From the NCBI RefSeq assembly GCF_030252325.1, contig NZ_CP126981.1:3100001-3164000 (forward strand): a stretch of DNA of 64,000 nt. Direction: 5' to 3'. Shown in pieces: positions 9,130-19,571 of the stretch; the stretch's first letter is position 1; each line of letters begins with the position of its first letter. The notes under the pieces were generated by a model that saw nothing but the letters and a program-made list of their open reading frames with translations, was not told the DNA's origin and made no database searches. This DNA is from Candidatus Mycobacterium wuenschmannii (lineage in GTDB: Bacteria > Actinomycetota > Actinomycetes > Mycobacteriales > Mycobacteriaceae). The position numbers were made by a program, and so were the translations under genes.

Positions 9130-11250
9130 CTAGACCTGACCGCCACCGTAATGCTCGCGGTCGGCGGCCGCCAGCAGCCAGGCGTACTGGTAGGCCGTCT
9201 CTTTCCAACGCTCGTACCGCCCGCTGATACCGCCGTGGCCCGCCGTCATCTGAGTCTTCAGCAACACCGGGCTACCGTTAGTGTTGCTATACCGAAGCGC
9301 CGCAACCCATTTGGCGGGCTCTACGTAATAGACCCGGGTGTCGTGCAGCGACGTCATCGCCAGGATGGCCGGATAGCTGCGCTCGGCAACGTTCTCGTAC
9401 GGCGAATACGACTTCATGTAGTGGTAGACGTCGCTGTCGCTCAACGGGTTTCCCCACTCGTCCCATTCGGTGACGGTCAGCGGCAGCGACGGGTCCAGGA
9501 TCGTCGTCAGCGGATCGACGAACGGCACCTGCGCGAGGATGCCCGCGAACAGGTCCGGAGCCATATTGGCCACCGCACCCATCAGCAATCCGCCGGCGCT
9601 ACCGCCCAACGCCACCAACCGATCCGGGCGCGTCTGCCCGGTGTCGACGAGATGCTGCCCGACGGCGATGAAGTCGGTGAAGGAGTTCTTCTTGTCAAGC
9701 AGCTTGCCGTGCTCGTACCAGAGCCGGCCCATCTCGCCACCGCCCCGAACGTGGGCGACAGCGAAGACCATGCCGCGGTCGAGCAGCGACAGGCGAGCGA
9801 TCGAGAACCGGGGGTCCTCGCAGATCTCGTAGGCGCCGTAGCCGTACACCAGTGCAGGAGCCGGTAATTCGATACCGGCGCGGTGCACGATCGAGATCGG
9901 GATCTTGGTTCCGTCGGCGGCCAGCGCCCATTCGCGGCGTTCGACGTAGTCCTCGGGGCGATAGTCGCCGAGCACCGGTTGCTCACGCAGCAGCGTGCGC
10001 TCGCCGGTCTCGAGATCGAGGTCGTAGATGCGCACCGGGATGACGAACGATCCCGCGCCGACCCGCAGCTTCGGCGAGTCCCAGTTGGGGTTGCCGCCCA
10101 GCCCGGCCGACATCAGTTCGGAGTCGAACGAGATCTCCTCGGGTTGCCCGTAGCCGTCATCGGCGATGGGCCACAGCTGAATTCGCGGTAGCGCCTCGCC
10201 ACGGTAGCTGACCACCAGATGTCCGGCGAACGCGTCGACGCCGTCGAGTCGCACGTCGTCGCGATGCTCGATCAGCGTGCGTTGGTCGGTCGGGTCGCCG
10301 ACCGGGGCGTCGACCAGCGTGAAGTTGACCGCATTCTCGTTGTGCAGGATCAGGAATCGGTCCCGCCCGCCGACGACCGCGTGCTCCACCGAGTATTCGA
10401 TCCCGTCGCGGCGCGGTAGCACGGTGACGAACTCGGCGGTCGGGTCGGCGGCGTCGGCGTAGCGGACCTCGGAGGTGATCGCCGAACCCGACGCGATCAG
10501 CACGTACTTGTCGCTACGGGTCCGGCCGACGCCCAGCCAGTACTTCTCGTCCGCCTCGTGATAGACCTTCTCGGCCGGCAGACCGGATGCCAGCCGGTGT
10601 CGCCACACGGTGTCGGGGCGCCACGCCGCGTCGACGGTGATGTAGTAGACGGTCCGGTTGTCGGTGCCCCACGTCGCGCCCGCGCCGATGCCGACGATTT
10701 CGTCGGGGTACTGCTCGCCGGTGCGAAGGTTCCTGAACCGCAACGTGTATCGCTCGTCGCCGACCACGTCGACGGAGTACGCGAGCACGTTGCCGTCCGG
10801 ACTGATGCTGGCCGCTCCCAGTGAGAAGAAGTCGTGTCCCTCGGCCTCGACGTTCTCGTCCAGCAGCACCTGTTCGCCCGGGATCTCCGTGTGCTCGTCG
10901 AGGACGGGCGGATTCCAGTCGTTCGGATCGGCCACCGCGCAACGGCATTGGACGCCGTACTGTTTACCCTCGAAGCTGCGGGCGTAGTACCACCAGTCGC
11001 CGCGCCGGACCGGAACAGAAAGATCCGTTTCCTTCGTGCGGGCCTTGATCTCATCGAAGATCTTCTGCCGCAACGGCTCTAGCGCAGCGGTGGCCTCATC
11101 GGCGTACTCGTTCTCCGCTTCCAGGTAACTGAGCACTTCGGGGCTGGACTTGTCTCGCAGCCACTCGTACGGGTCGACGAAGACGTCACCGTGAAACTCT
11201 CGCCGCGAGTCGACTCTCTTGGCGACTGGCGGCTCAACGCTGGCGGTCAT
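9130..11250 (-). CDS. ptrB: Oligopeptidase B (S9A serine peptidase)
   Basis: A 706-residue prolyl-oligopeptidase family enzyme. The N-terminal half is the beta-propeller that filters peptides. The C-terminal alpha/beta hydrolase half has Ser551 in [10 protein letters not shown], Asp in SLHDTRV and His in [10 protein letters not shown]. It cleaves short peptides after Arg/Lys in the cytoplasm. The frame is unbroken, whereas M. tuberculosis carries this gene split as ptrBa/ptrBb (from memory). Its ATG overlaps the end of purC by four bases, so the two are probably co-translated. Confidence 0.96.
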   Translation of the reverse strand: MTASVEPPVAKRVDSRREFHGDVFVDPYEWLRDKSSPEVLSYLEAENEYADEATAALEPLRQKIFDEIKARTKETDLSVPVRRGDWWYYARSFEGKQYGVQCRCAVADPNDWNPPVLDEHTEIPGEQVLLDENVEAEGHDFFSLGAASISPDGNVLAYSVDVVGDERYTLRFRNLRTGEQYPDEIVGIGAGATWGTDNRTVYYITVDAAWRPDTVWRHRLASGLPAEKVYHEADEKYWLGVGRTRSDKYVLIASGSAITSEVRYADAADPTAEFVTVLPRRDGIEYSVEHAVVGGRDRFLILHNENAVNFTLVDAPVGDPTDQRTLIEHRDDVRLDGVDAFAGHLVVSYRGEALPRIQLWPIADDGYGQPEEISFDSELMSAGLGGNPNWDSPKLRVGAGSFVIPVRIYDLDLETGERTLLREQPVLGDYRPEDYVERREWALAADGTKIPISIVHRAGIELPAPALVYGYGAYEICEDPRFSIARLSLLDRGMVFAVAHVRGGGEMGRLWYEHGKLLDKKNSFTDFIAVGQHLVDTGQTRPDRLVALGGSAGGLLMGAVANMAPDLFAGILAQVPFVDPLTTILDPSLPLTVTEWDEWGNPLSDSDVYHYMKSYSPYENVAERSYPAILAMTSLHDTRVYYVEPAKWVAALRYSNTNGSPVLLKTQMTAGHGGISGRYERWKETAYQYAWLLAAADREHYGGGQV

Positions 11251-12140
11251 GCGGCCGAACCGATCCAGTCGTCGAAGCTGAGACCGGAAATACGTTCGTA
11301 GGCCTCAATATAACGCGCTCTGGTGGCGTCGACGATGGCGTCCGGCAACGCGGGCGGCGGCTCCGAACCGTGTCGGTCCCAGCCCGACTCGGCGCCGAGT
11401 AGCCAGTTGCGGACGAACTGCTTGTCGAAGCTGTTCTGCACCTCGCCGGCCCGGTATTCGGCGGCGGGCCAGTACCGGGACGAGTCCGGGGTGAAGACCT
11501 CGTCGGCCAGGATGAGGTTGCCGTTGGCGTCCACCCCGAACTCGAATTTGGTGTCGGCGATGATGATTCCCTTGGTCAGCGCGTGATCTGCGGCCTGCAC
11601 GTAGGTCTGTAATGTCCGGTCGCGCAGCTGGTTGGCCCGCACTCCGCCGACCAGTCCGATGACCTGTGGGAACGCGATGTTCTCATCGTGTTCTCCCAGT
11701 TCGGCTTTCGTGGCCGGGGTGAAGAGCGGCGTCGCGAATCTGCTGGCCTCGACGAGACCGGGCGGCAACGTGATGCCGCAGACCTTGCCGCTCGCCTGAT
11801 AGTCCAGCAGGCCCGAGCCGGTCAAATAGCCGCGGGCGACGCATTCGACCGGCACCATCTCCAGTTGCTTCACCACCAGCGCGCGGCCCAGGACCTCGTC
11901 GGGGATGCGCTCGTCGTCCGGTGGGCCGGCGAGGTGGTTGGGCGCGTCGACGAGGCCGAAGAAGAACACGCTCATCGCGGTCAGGATGCGGCCCTTGTCG
12001 GGAATCAGGCTGTCGAGCACGTAATCGAATGCGGAGATCCGGTCCGTCGCGACGAACAACAGGTGGTCGTCGTCGATGCGGTACAGCTCGCGGACTTTGC
12101 CACTGGCCAAGTGCTGGTAGTCGGACAGAGCGGGACGCAT
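11247..12140 (-). CDS. purC: SAICAR synthetase PurC
   Basis: At 297 residues this is a complete phosphoribosylaminoimidazole-succinocarboxamide synthase. It joins CAIR and aspartate with ATP. Recognisable blocks are the [27 protein letters not shown]-terminus (in two parts GKVRELY and ATDRISAFD), [17 protein letters not shown] and ADTKFEFG. The ATG at 12140 is 63 bases from the divergent RDD-like gene. It is followed directly by ptrB with a four-base overlap. Position matches Rv0780. Confidence 0.97.
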   Translation of the reverse strand: MRPALSDYQHLASGKVRELYRIDDDHLLFVATDRISAFDYVLDSLIPDKGRILTAMSVFFFGLVDAPNHLAGPPDDERIPDEVLGRALVVKQLEMVPVECVARGYLTGSGLLDYQASGKVCGITLPPGLVEASRFATPLFTPATKAELGEHDENIAFPQVIGLVGGVRANQLRDRTLQTYVQAADHALTKGIIIADTKFEFGVDANGNLILADEVFTPDSSRYWPAAEYRAGEVQNSFDKQFVRNWLLGAESGWDRHGSEPPPALPDAIVDATRARYIEAYERISGLSFDDWIGSAA

Positions 12141-12203
12141 CGGGACAGCCTAACTGTCAGCCGAACCGTGCCCGCAGAGCCGACCCTGTGCTGGGATCGG
12201 GGT

Positions 12204-12824
12204 ATGAAATCGCGGTATGTCCCCTACGCCAATACCCCGGGCCGGCTGGCGGCGCAGTTGTTGATCGACGCCCTCGTCGTCATCTGGAGTTTCGTGTGGG
12301 TGCTCGTCGGCCTGGCCGTCTACAGCGCGGTGGCGACGATCGCCGAGGTGGGCCGGCAGGTCCAGGGCGGCGCCGACGGTGTCGCCGACAGCCTCGAGTC
12401 CGCGGGCCACAGCGCCAGCCACATCCCGCTGGTCGGGGGCGCGGTCAGCGAGCCGCTCAAGGCGGCCAGCAAGGCCGCGCTCGACATCGCGGGCGCCGGC
12501 CACAACCTGGACAGCACTGCTAGCTGGCTGGCCGTGGTGCTGGCGCTGGCGGTCGCGGCGCCACCGACCCTCGGACTCGTGGTGCCGTGGCTGGTACTGA
12601 GGATCCGCTTCGTCCGTCGCAAGCTCACCGTCGGCGCGCTGGCCGCCACCCCAGCCGGGGCGCAGTTGCTGGCATTGCGGGCGTTGGCCAACCGGCCGCT
12701 CGCCCGGCTCACCGCCATCACCCCCGACCCGGTCGGGGCGTGGCGCGCAGGCGACCCGCACGCGATCCACGGGCTGGCCGCGATCGAATTGCGTTCGGCC
12801 GGAATGGCCGTCAGGACGCGCTAG
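12204..12824 (+). CDS. Small membrane protein, RDD-like (Rv0779c-type)
   Basis: The 206-residue frame starts at ATG 12204, directly after a GGGATCGGGGT stretch. It has a first membrane helix in [21 protein letters not shown] (residues about 16-35) and a second in [20 protein letters not shown] (about 112-132). Between them is a polar, glycine/alanine-rich amphipathic stretch that may lie at the membrane surface. A distant RDD-family likeness is possible. The same frame is open upstream across purC, but that part is antisense and rejected. Stop codon TAG shares CTAG with the stop of convergent cyp126. Confidence 0.75.
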   Translation: MKSRYVPYANTPGRLAAQLLIDALVVIWSFVWVLVGLAVYSAVATIAEVGRQVQGGADGVADSLESAGHSASHIPLVGGAVSEPLKAASKAALDIAGAGHNLDSTASWLAVVLALAVAAPPTLGLVVPWLVLRIRFVRRKLTVGALAATPAGAQLLALRALANRPLARLTAITPDPVGAWRAGDPHAIHGLAAIELRSAGMAVRTR

Positions 12825-14041
12825 CGCAGCTCGACAACGAGGTGGCGGATGCCCGTGTGCCGGTTGCTGCGGGTCCATTCGACGTCGCGCACCACCCGGA
12901 CGTCGGCGAAACGGGCCAGCAGTTCCTCGAACAGCACCCGCAGTTCCAGCCGGGCCAGGTTGGCGCCCAGGCAGTAGTGCACACCCTGACCGAAACCCAA
13001 GTGCGGATTCGGTTTTCGCGTGACATCGAATTCGTCGGCGCCGTCGAACACCGTCGCGTCACGATTGGCCGACCCCTCCCAGATCTGCACCTTCTGGCCC
13101 GCCTCGATGGGCACGCCGCCGAGCGTGACGTCGCGGGTGGCGGTGCGCCGCTTCGACGGTGACGGCGATGTCCACCGGACCATCTCCTCGACCGCGACCG
13201 GCAGCGCGTCCAAATCGCCACGCAGAGAACCTAATTGGTCTGGATGCTGGGCCAATGCCAGCAACCCGCCCGCGACAGCGTTGCGGGTGGTCTCGGCGCC
13301 GGCGCTGAACAGCAGGCTGAAGAACAGGTACAGCTCGAGGTCGGACATCTCCGGTCCGTCGGCGGTATCGGCGTTGGCGACCACCGACAACATGTCGTCG
13401 GTCGGCTGCGCGCGCTTCGCGGCGATCAGCTCCTGCCCGTAGGTGTACATCCGCGACCCGGCCTCTTCGGCCGTCAACTCCGACAGTGAGGCCGTGCGCG
13501 ATCCGCCGAAGTCGAACTGCGGCTCGATTGCCTCGAACAGCCAATGACGTTCGGATTCAGGCACTCCCAGCAGTATGCAGATCATCTGCATCGGCAATTC
13601 GGCGGCGATGTCGACCAGGAAGTCGAACGGCTCGCCGGGCACCACCGCGTCCAGCAAGCGCCGGGTCCGGGCCCGCAGATCGTCTTCGACGAGGCCGATC
13701 ATCCGCGGTGTCAGCCCCGAGCTGACCAGCCGCCGGATCTGCGAATGCCGCGGGTCGTCCATCATGTTGAGCACCTGGCCGGCGATCGACAGGTCCTGCA
13801 ACAGCGTCCCGCCGAAGGCCCGGCCGCCGCCGGTGACCGACGAGAACGTCACCGGATCCTTCAGCACCGCAAGTGTTTCCGCGTATGAGGCGACCGACCA
13901 GAAGCCCTCCCCGTCGGGGGTGTGCTCGGTCGGGTGGTGCCAGTACACCGGTGCGTCACGGCGGTGGATCGCGAAGAGGTCGTGGGGGAAGCCGCTGGCG
14001 AAGTTGTCCAGATCGGTGAAGTCGACCTCCGCGAGCGTCAC
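12821..14041 (-). CDS. cyp126: Cytochrome P450 CYP126 family
   Basis: A 406-residue bacterial P450. The heme-binding loop is [17 protein letters not shown] with Cys357 as the thiolate ligand. The I-helix oxygen-activation motif is SAGAETTRN, and the ExxR pair lies in VEEMVRW. GTG start at 14041 overlaps the purB stop (GTGA), which supports co-transcription with purB, and matches the purB-cyp126 order of M. tuberculosis Rv0777-Rv0778. The physiological substrate is unknown. It needs a separate ferredoxin and reductase; none is adjacent. Confidence 0.93.
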   Translation of the reverse strand: MTLAEVDFTDLDNFASGFPHDLFAIHRRDAPVYWHHPTEHTPDGEGFWSVASYAETLAVLKDPVTFSSVTGGGRAFGGTLLQDLSIAGQVLNMMDDPRHSQIRRLVSSGLTPRMIGLVEDDLRARTRRLLDAVVPGEPFDFLVDIAAELPMQMICILLGVPESERHWLFEAIEPQFDFGGSRTASLSELTAEEAGSRMYTYGQELIAAKRAQPTDDMLSVVANADTADGPEMSDLELYLFFSLLFSAGAETTRNAVAGGLLALAQHPDQLGSLRGDLDALPVAVEEMVRWTSPSPSKRRTATRDVTLGGVPIEAGQKVQIWEGSANRDATVFDGADEFDVTRKPNPHLGFGQGVHYCLGANLARLELRVLFEELLARFADVRVVRDVEWTRSNRHTGIRHLVVELR

Positions 14042-15456
14042 AGGATGGCGCCCGGCGTGTACTTCGCTGCATCGGGGTAACGGGCGACCAGCGCGTCGAC
14101 CTCCGCGATCACGGCATCCACCTGGTCCCCGGCCGCGCCGATGAACGATTCACGATCGGCCAGTGCGGCGTCGATCGCGTTGCGGTCCAACGGCAATCGC
14201 GAATCGCCGGCCAGCCGGCCCGGCAGATCCGGCTCGACGCCCTGCTCGCGCATGGCCAGCGCCGCGGCGACCGCATGCTCCTTGATCACCTCGTGCGCCG
14301 TCTCGCGGCCCACCCCGGCCCGCACCGCGGCCATCAACACCTTGGTGGTGGCCAGGAACGGCAGGTAGCGGTCCAACTCGCGCTGGATCACCGCAGGGTA
14401 GGCGCCGAACTCGTCGAGCACGGTCAGCATCGTCTCGATCTGACCGTCAACGGCAAAGAAGCTGTCCGGCAACGTGACTCGACGCACCACCGAGCAGAAG
14501 ACATCGCCCTCGTTCCACTGCGCGCCGGCCAGTTCGGCGGCCATCGACCCGTAACCGCGCAGTATCACCTGCAGCCCGTTGACCCGCTCGCAGCTGCGGG
14601 TGTTCATCTTGTGCGGCATGGCCGACGAGCCGACCTGGCCCTGGGCGAAGCCCTCGGTGACGAGGTCGTGGCCGGCCATCAGCCGGATGGTGTGCGCCAG
14701 CGACGACGGTCCGGCGCCCAACTGCACCAGGGCCGACACCACGTCGTGGTCCAGCGAGCGCGGGTAGACCTGGCCGACGCTGGTCAAAACTGTTGTAAAG
14801 CCCAAGAAATCAGCGATCAGACGTTCCAATTGGGCGAGTTTGGCCGCGTCGCCACCGAGCAGATCGAGCATGTCCTGCGCGGTGCCCATCGGGCCCTTGA
14901 TGCCGCGCAGCGGGTAACGGTCGATCAGTTCACGCAGCCGGGTCAGCGCGACCAGCGTCTCCTGCGCGGCCGAAGCGAACCGCTTACCAAGGGTGGTCGC
15001 CTGCGCGGCAACGTTGTGGCTGCGGCCTGCCATCACCAGATCGCGGTAGCTCGCGGCGCGCTCGGCCATCCGGGCCACGACGGCCACCCCGTGCGCGAAC
15101 ACCAACTCCAGCGACCGGCGCACCTGCAGCTGCTCGACGTTCTCGGTCAGGTCGCGGCTGGTCATGCCCTTGTGTACGTGCTCGTGGCCGGCGAGGGCGT
15201 TGAACTCTTCGATGCGGGCCTTCACGTCGTGCCGCGTCACGCGCTCGCGGGCGGCGATCGAGGGCAGGTCGACGTCGTCGAGCACCCGCTCATAGTCGGT
15301 GATCGCGCCGGCCGGCACCTCGACGCCCAGCTCTGACTGGGCACGCAACACCGCCAGCCACAGTCGTCGCTCGGCCACGATCTTGGCCTCCGGCGACCAG
15401 ATCGCCACCATCTCGGCGCTGGCGTAGCGATTGGCCAGGACGTTCGGGATTGTCAC
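14038..15456 (-). CDS. purB: Adenylosuccinate lyase PurB
   Basis: PurB catalyses two beta-eliminations in purine synthesis, on SAICAR and on adenylosuccinate. The lyase signature is [18 protein letters not shown], and [17 protein letters not shown] carries the general-acid region. Two close GTG starts exist, at 15462 and 15456; the second gives (V)[16 protein letters not shown], the length expected for mycobacterial PurB (472 residues), and is preferred. It overlaps cyp126 by four bases and diverges from a DUF429 gene across a gap of only 53 bases. Confidence 0.96.
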   Translation of the reverse strand: MTIPNVLANRYASAEMVAIWSPEAKIVAERRLWLAVLRAQSELGVEVPAGAITDYERVLDDVDLPSIAARERVTRHDVKARIEEFNALAGHEHVHKGMTSRDLTENVEQLQVRRSLELVFAHGVAVVARMAERAASYRDLVMAGRSHNVAAQATTLGKRFASAAQETLVALTRLRELIDRYPLRGIKGPMGTAQDMLDLLGGDAAKLAQLERLIADFLGFTTVLTSVGQVYPRSLDHDVVSALVQLGAGPSSLAHTIRLMAGHDLVTEGFAQGQVGSSAMPHKMNTRSCERVNGLQVILRGYGSMAAELAGAQWNEGDVFCSVVRRVTLPDSFFAVDGQIETMLTVLDEFGAYPAVIQRELDRYLPFLATTKVLMAAVRAGVGRETAHEVIKEHAVAAALAMREQGVEPDLPGRLAGDSRLPLDRNAIDAALADRESFIGAAGDQVDAVIAEVDALVARYPDAAKYTPGAIL

Positions 15457-15509
15457 GAACACACAGCTTAATGGCGTCTCATTCAGCGCGGATCAGGCAC
15501 AGTGACCTC

Positions 15510-16367
15510 ATGCACTTTGTCGGGCTCGACCTCGCCTGGGGCGAGAAGAACAACACCGGCGTCGCCGTCGTCGACGCGGACGGCCGGTTGCTGCACGTCG
15601 GCTCCGCCCACGACGACGAGAGCATCGAGGCGGCGATCGAGCCCTACGTCAGCGGCGACTGCCTGGTCGCCATCGACGCACCGCTGATCGTCCCCAACCT
15701 GACCGGTGCTCGCCCCTGCGAAACAGCGCTCAATCGTGACTTCCACACATTCGATGCGGGGGCGCGCCCGGCCTTCGCGAACAACCCCGCGTTCAAACAT
15801 CCTCGCGGTGCCCGGATCGCAGCCGCGCTGACGCTCGACATGGACCCGACATCCAGTTCATCGCGGCGGGCGATCGAGGTCTATCCCCACCCGGCGAGCA
15901 TCGTGTTGTTCGGTCTGGACAAAACCCTGAAATACAAGAGGGGTTCCGTCGAAACACGTCGTCCCGAACTACTGCGGTTGATGACGCTCATCGAGGCGCT
16001 GGACAACGAGACGCCCCGGCTGCGGGTGAACCACAATATGTCCTGGGTCGAACTGCGCAAACGGGTCGAGGCCGCGACCCGGCCGGTGCAACTCGACCGC
16101 GACGAGGATCCGGTCGACGCGGTGCTGTGCGCGTACGTCGCGCTGTATTCCTACCATCGCCCCGAGGATGTGACCGTCTACGGCGACTACCCCACCGGCT
16201 ACATCGTCACCCCGACACTGCCGCCCGACGCGGCGCCGACGCGCCGCCGACGGCCCGCCCCCGCTGTGGATCGCGAGGACCTCAGCGCCCGCGTCGCGCA
16301 GGTGGCCGCGCTACTAGACGAAGCTCAGCGGGGTCTGGCGGAGATTCGCCGGCAGCTGGACGGCTAG
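15510..16367 (+). CDS. DUF429 family protein
   Basis: This 285-residue protein begins MHFVGLDLAWGEKNNTGVAVVD, an RNase-H-like fold opening with an acidic residue in the first strand, as in DUF429 proteins. Further blocks are LVAIDAPLIVPN, RAIEVYPHPA and EDPVDAVLCAYVAL, whose conserved acids could bind metal. A nuclease-like role has been suggested for the fold, but function is unknown. The C-terminal 40 residues are a charged predicted coiled coil. ATG 15510 is preferred over earlier in-frame codons because the domain starts there. Matches Rv0776c. Confidence 0.8.
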   Translation: MHFVGLDLAWGEKNNTGVAVVDADGRLLHVGSAHDDESIEAAIEPYVSGDCLVAIDAPLIVPNLTGARPCETALNRDFHTFDAGARPAFANNPAFKHPRGARIAAALTLDMDPTSSSSRRAIEVYPHPASIVLFGLDKTLKYKRGSVETRRPELLRLMTLIEALDNETPRLRVNHNMSWVELRKRVEAATRPVQLDRDEDPVDAVLCAYVALYSYHRPEDVTVYGDYPTGYIVTPTLPPDAAPTRRRRPAPAVDREDLSARVAQVAALLDEAQRGLAEIRRQLDG

Positions 16368-16442
16368 CTCGACATCGAGTGGCCGGCGAGCGCGGAGGTG
16401 CGGTAAAGATCAGTGCGGCAAGCTATTTCGCGTGCCGGGAAC

Positions 16443-17204
16443 TCAAAAGCGCACAGGTCCTCGGTCGATCGGCGCCACCGCGTCGATGACATCAATCACA
16501 GTCGCGCGCGCGACGGCCCGTGGGTCCTGCAGTTCGTCGACCAACGCCGACACCACGGCGCCATCGATCGTGCAGATCAACGCGGAGACGAGTTCGGTGC
16601 GCACCGAACGACCGGAACGTTCGATCACGTCGGCGACGGCGTCGACGCGCTGACGCATGTTGCGGCGCTGGATTTCCCGCAACCCGGGCAGTCGCGCGCA
16701 GGCGATGTGCCGTTCGTAGCGGGAGATCAGATTCTCGGTGAGGTGCGGTTCGGACTTGCTGCCGACCAGCAATTCGACCAGCAGGTCCGCCGTCTTGTCG
16801 GCGCTGCGACGCCGCCGCGACAGCGTCGCCACCTGGGCCCGCAACTGCGCGACTTCGAGCATTCCGATGTGTGCGACGGCGCTGGCGATGAGGTCGTCGA
16901 GGCTGGAGAAGTAGTAGGTGGTCGAGGCCAACGGCAGGCCTGCGCGGCGCGCGACGGCGCGATGCCGGACCGCCTCGAACCCGCCTTCGCACAGCAACTC
17001 GGCCGCGGCGCTGACCAACGCGTAGCGCCGGCGTTCACCCTTGGGCGTGACGGCCCCCTTGGGGACGATCACCGCCTTGGGCGCGACAACCGGAGTCGAC
17101 GCCACCGCCGTCGGCGAGACCGGGGCGGGTGCGGCGACAATCCCGGTAGCGGCGAGCGCCACCTCGGGAGCGAAGGCCCCCTCGGGAGCCACTGCTGCTG
17201 TCAC
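16443..17204 (-). CDS. TetR-family regulator with Ala/Pro/Val-rich N-terminal extension
   Basis: The HTH lies in RRRYALVSAAAELLCEGGFEAVRHRAVARR followed by AGLPLASTTYYFSSLDDL, a standard TetR recognition helix. From the GTG at 17204 the protein is 253 residues and carries about 45 low-complexity residues before the HTH (runs such as VAAPAPVSPTAVAS). An internal GTG at 17072 would give 209 residues, close to the usual TetR length and to Rv0775. No clear ribosome-binding site separates the two. It diverges from an exported esterase and could control it. Confidence 0.85.
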   Translation of the reverse strand: MTAAVAPEGAFAPEVALAATGIVAAPAPVSPTAVASTPVVAPKAVIVPKGAVTPKGERRRYALVSAAAELLCEGGFEAVRHRAVARRAGLPLASTTYYFSSLDDLIASAVAHIGMLEVAQLRAQVATLSRRRRSADKTADLLVELLVGSKSEPHLTENLISRYERHIACARLPGLREIQRRNMRQRVDAVADVIERSGRSVRTELVSALICTIDGAVVSALVDELQDPRAVARATVIDVIDAVAPIDRGPVRF

Positions 17205-17298
17205 CTAGGACATGGTGCCAGCCACAATGGCCTCGCATCGGGCTTTCGGACAATCCACTCACAGTCGCGCGGCAGGCCGGTGACACGCCGGGCACTTT

Positions 17299-18198
17299 AT
17301 GATGACCCGCATGCCGGAGATGAGTCGTCGCGCCGTGCTGCGCCTGGGCACGGGCGCGGCGGCCGGCGCGCTCGGCGCGTTCGCGGTGGACCGCCTGCTG
17401 CCCGGCCGGCCCCCGGCGGCGCCGCCCGTGGTGATGACCGGGACGGGTGTGCCGCTGGCGCCTCCCGCGCCCCTCGACACGCCGCCGGCGCCGACGATGG
17501 TCACCGGTTCGTTCGTCTCGGCTGCGCGCGGTGGCGTATCGACCAACTGGGCGATCGCCCGCCCGCCGGGCCAGACCAAACCGCTGCGACCGGTGATCGC
17601 GCTGCACGGCAAGGGCAGTAGCGCAGCCACCGTGATGGAGGGCGGCGTCGAACAGGGGTTGGCCCAGGCGGTGGCCGCGGGCTTGCCACCGTTCGCGGTC
17701 GTCGCAGTCGACGGCGGTGGAAGCTATTGGCACAGAAGGGCTTCCGGTGAGGACAGCGGCGCGATGGTGGTCAACGAGCTGATCCCGCTGCTGGCCGGCC
17801 AGGGGCTGGACACTTCCCGGGTGGGATTTCTCGGCTGGTCGATGGGCGGCTACGGCGCCCTGCTGCTCGGCGGCCGACTCGGACCCGGCCGGACCGCGGC
17901 GATCTGCGCGGTGAGCCCCGCGCTGTGGATGTCGTCGGGCGCGGCGGCCCCGGGCGCATTCGACGGACCCGACGACTTCGCGGCCAACTCGGTCTTCGGG
18001 ATGCCCGCCCTGGCGTCGATCCCGATCCGGGTGGACTGCGGCAACAGCGACCCGTTCTACGACGCGACCAAACAGTTCGTCGCACAGTTGCCCCATCCAC
18101 CTGCCGGGGGATTCTCCCCCGGTGGCCATGACGGGTCGTTCTGGAGTTCTCAGCTGCCCGCGGAACTGACCTGGATGGCCCCGCTGCTCACTGGTTAG
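17299..18198 (+). CDS. Exported alpha/beta-hydrolase esterase (Rv0774c-like)
   Basis: A 299-residue esterase-D-type hydrolase. The N-terminus MSRRAVLRLGTGAAAGALGA reads as a Tat signal (SRRAVLRL twin arginine). A proline-rich linker follows, then the catalytic domain: Ser181 in GWSMGGYG, a likely Asp in CGNSDPFYD and His in GGHDGSFW. M. tuberculosis Rv0774c has been described as an extracellular esterase. Several in-frame ATGs crowd the start (MMTRMPEM); the twin-arginine segment favours any of the first three. The TetR gene is divergent across 94 bases. Confidence 0.88.
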   Translation: MMTRMPEMSRRAVLRLGTGAAAGALGAFAVDRLLPGRPPAAPPVVMTGTGVPLAPPAPLDTPPAPTMVTGSFVSAARGGVSTNWAIARPPGQTKPLRPVIALHGKGSSAATVMEGGVEQGLAQAVAAGLPPFAVVAVDGGGSYWHRRASGEDSGAMVVNELIPLLAGQGLDTSRVGFLGWSMGGYGALLLGGRLGPGRTAAICAVSPALWMSSGAAAPGAFDGPDDFAANSVFGMPALASIPIRVDCGNSDPFYDATKQFVAQLPHPPAGGFSPGGHDGSFWSSQLPAELTWMAPLLTG

Positions 18199-18237
18199 CG
18201 GCCCTTTCGGGGGCAGCAACGAGCCCTACCAAAAGCC

Positions 18238-18258
18238 TTACGATATTTGTTACGATAA
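18238..18258 (+). promoter_or_regulatory. Tandem TTACGATA repeat upstream of TetR gene
   Basis: TTACGATA occurs at 18238-18245 and again as TTACGATAA at 18250-18257/8, a direct repeat with a 12-base period, 46 bases before the TTG start of the following TetR gene. Each copy contains a TACGAT hexamer resembling a mycobacterial -10 element, so this may be tandem promoters or an autoregulatory operator. Confidence 0.4.
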
Positions 18259-18303
18259 CCCGCCATCATGCATAGTCACAGCAGCACACGGAGGTAACCC
18301 GAA

Positions 18304-19005
18304 TTGGCGAGGCAGGCCGTCGCGGACAAGCGGCAACGGCGTGAACGCGGATCGATCAGCGTCGACGAGATCATCAGAGGTGCGTTCAAGGTGGCCGGTG
18401 AGGCCTCGGTCGACGGCTTGAGCATGCCATTGCTGGCGAAGCATCTCGACGTCGGCGTGACCAGCATCTACTGGTACTTCCGGAAGAAGGACGACTTACT
18501 GGATGCGATGACCGATCGCGCGATGGGCCAGTACGACTTCGCCACCCCCTTCGTGGAGAGCCGGAACTGGCGCGACTCGTTGCGCGAGCACGCACGCAAG
18601 GTGCGCCAGACCTTCCGCGACAACCCGATCCTGTGCGACCTGATCCTGATCCGAGGCACGTTCGGCCGCGAGGCCACCCTGGCGGCCTACGAGAAGCTGG
18701 AGAAGGTCATCGCCACGATGGTCGAGGCCGGCCTGTCGCCGGAGGACGCGTTCGACACCTACGCCAGTATCTCGGTGCACACCCAGGGGGCGGCAGTGTT
18801 GGAGCGGCTACACGCAAAGTCGGGCGGAGCCGAAAGTGACCAGCGCAGAAGGGATCTCGCGATCAATCCGGAAACCATGCCGCTGATCGCGCAGTTGACT
18901 CAGAAGGGCCACCACATGGGGGCCACCAACGACATCAACTTCGAGTACGGCCTGAACTGCATCCTCGATCACGCCAGCCGGTTGATCGAGGACGCAAGGT
19001 CCTAG
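18304..19005 (+). CDS. TetR-family transcriptional regulator
   Basis: A 233-residue TetR protein with TTG start, supported by GGAGG at 18290-18294 nine bases upstream. The HTH spans SVDEIIRGAFKVAGEASVDG and LSMPLLAKHLDVGVTSIYWYF. The ligand-binding half (RKVRQTFRDNPILCDLILIRG and on) resembles no regulator whose ligand I know. It stands at the left edge of a block (DUF2945, epimerase, thiolase) missing from the remembered M. tuberculosis order, and may regulate that block or itself through the tandem repeat upstream. Confidence 0.88.
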   Translation: MARQAVADKRQRRERGSISVDEIIRGAFKVAGEASVDGLSMPLLAKHLDVGVTSIYWYFRKKDDLLDAMTDRAMGQYDFATPFVESRNWRDSLREHARKVRQTFRDNPILCDLILIRGTFGREATLAAYEKLEKVIATMVEAGLSPEDAFDTYASISVHTQGAAVLERLHAKSGGAESDQRRRDLAINPETMPLIAQLTQKGHHMGATNDINFEYGLNCILDHASRLIEDARS

Positions 19006-19264
19006 CTCACTTCGTCTTCGTGGGGTCGGGGCCCCAGTTCATCAATGAATACCGCGCTGCCAGACAGGGCCGATTTCTTCGTGTCGAGGATCTTCACGAT
19101 GTGGCGTCCGCTGACGTGACCGGTCGATTCCCCGCCGCCGCTTTATTTTTGGCCCGCCGATGTCGACTTGTCGTCATCCGGCCAATGACGAATCTCTGCA
19201 GTCGTCATGTTGACGGCATCGCCGAAGTCTTGCCAGATCTCTTGCTGCTCACCATTTTTGGTGG

Positions 19265-19486
19265 TCATGAAGCAGACTTTTTCTTCAACGCATCCGGCTT
19301 GTGAACGGCATCGTTGCCACTCTTGTCAGATCGAACTCGATACTGCGGCTCATCCGTGGACGCTCGAACCTTACGCCCCGCCGCGGTTCGGTCCGACGTG
19401 ATCTTCTCCTCGACGGTGCCTTCGGCGGTGCTGCCGTGACTCTGCCATTCGACCTTGTCGCCCTTACTCAGTTTCTTTTCACTCAT
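19265..19486 (-). CDS. DUF2945 small protein (Tudor-like fold)
   Basis: The 73-residue protein from ATG 19486 reads MSEKKLSKGDKVEWQSHGS and continues with GTVEEKITSDRTAAGRKVRAS and PQYRVRSDKSGNDAVHKPDAL. The GDKVxWxSHGxxxxGxV pattern is the hallmark of DUF2945, a small SH3/Tudor-like domain often found in soil bacteria and fungi. Function is unknown. The longer open frame upstream of this ATG overlaps the epimerase start and is not needed. The 260 bases to its right end (19006-19264) contain no gene I can support. Confidence 0.85.
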   Translation of the reverse strand: MSEKKLSKGDKVEWQSHGSTAEGTVEEKITSDRTAAGRKVRASTDEPQYRVRSDKSGNDAVHKPDALKKKSAS

Positions 19487-19571
19487 CTGTGCGGCATACC
19501 CAGCGTCGCCAATTGTCAGACGATGGCCCGCTTGCGTTTCGCCCAGTCGCGGGCCGGGAAGGCAGGCAATC

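Noticed and set aside
16413..17621. A 402-codon plus-strand frame across the TetR gene and the esterase start
   Set aside because: Low-complexity Arg/Asp/His composition and conflict with two well-supported genes.
19020..19304. A 94-codon plus-strand frame between TetR and the DUF2945 gene
   Set aside because: No ribosome-binding site or family likeness, and it overlaps the end of the DUF2945 gene.
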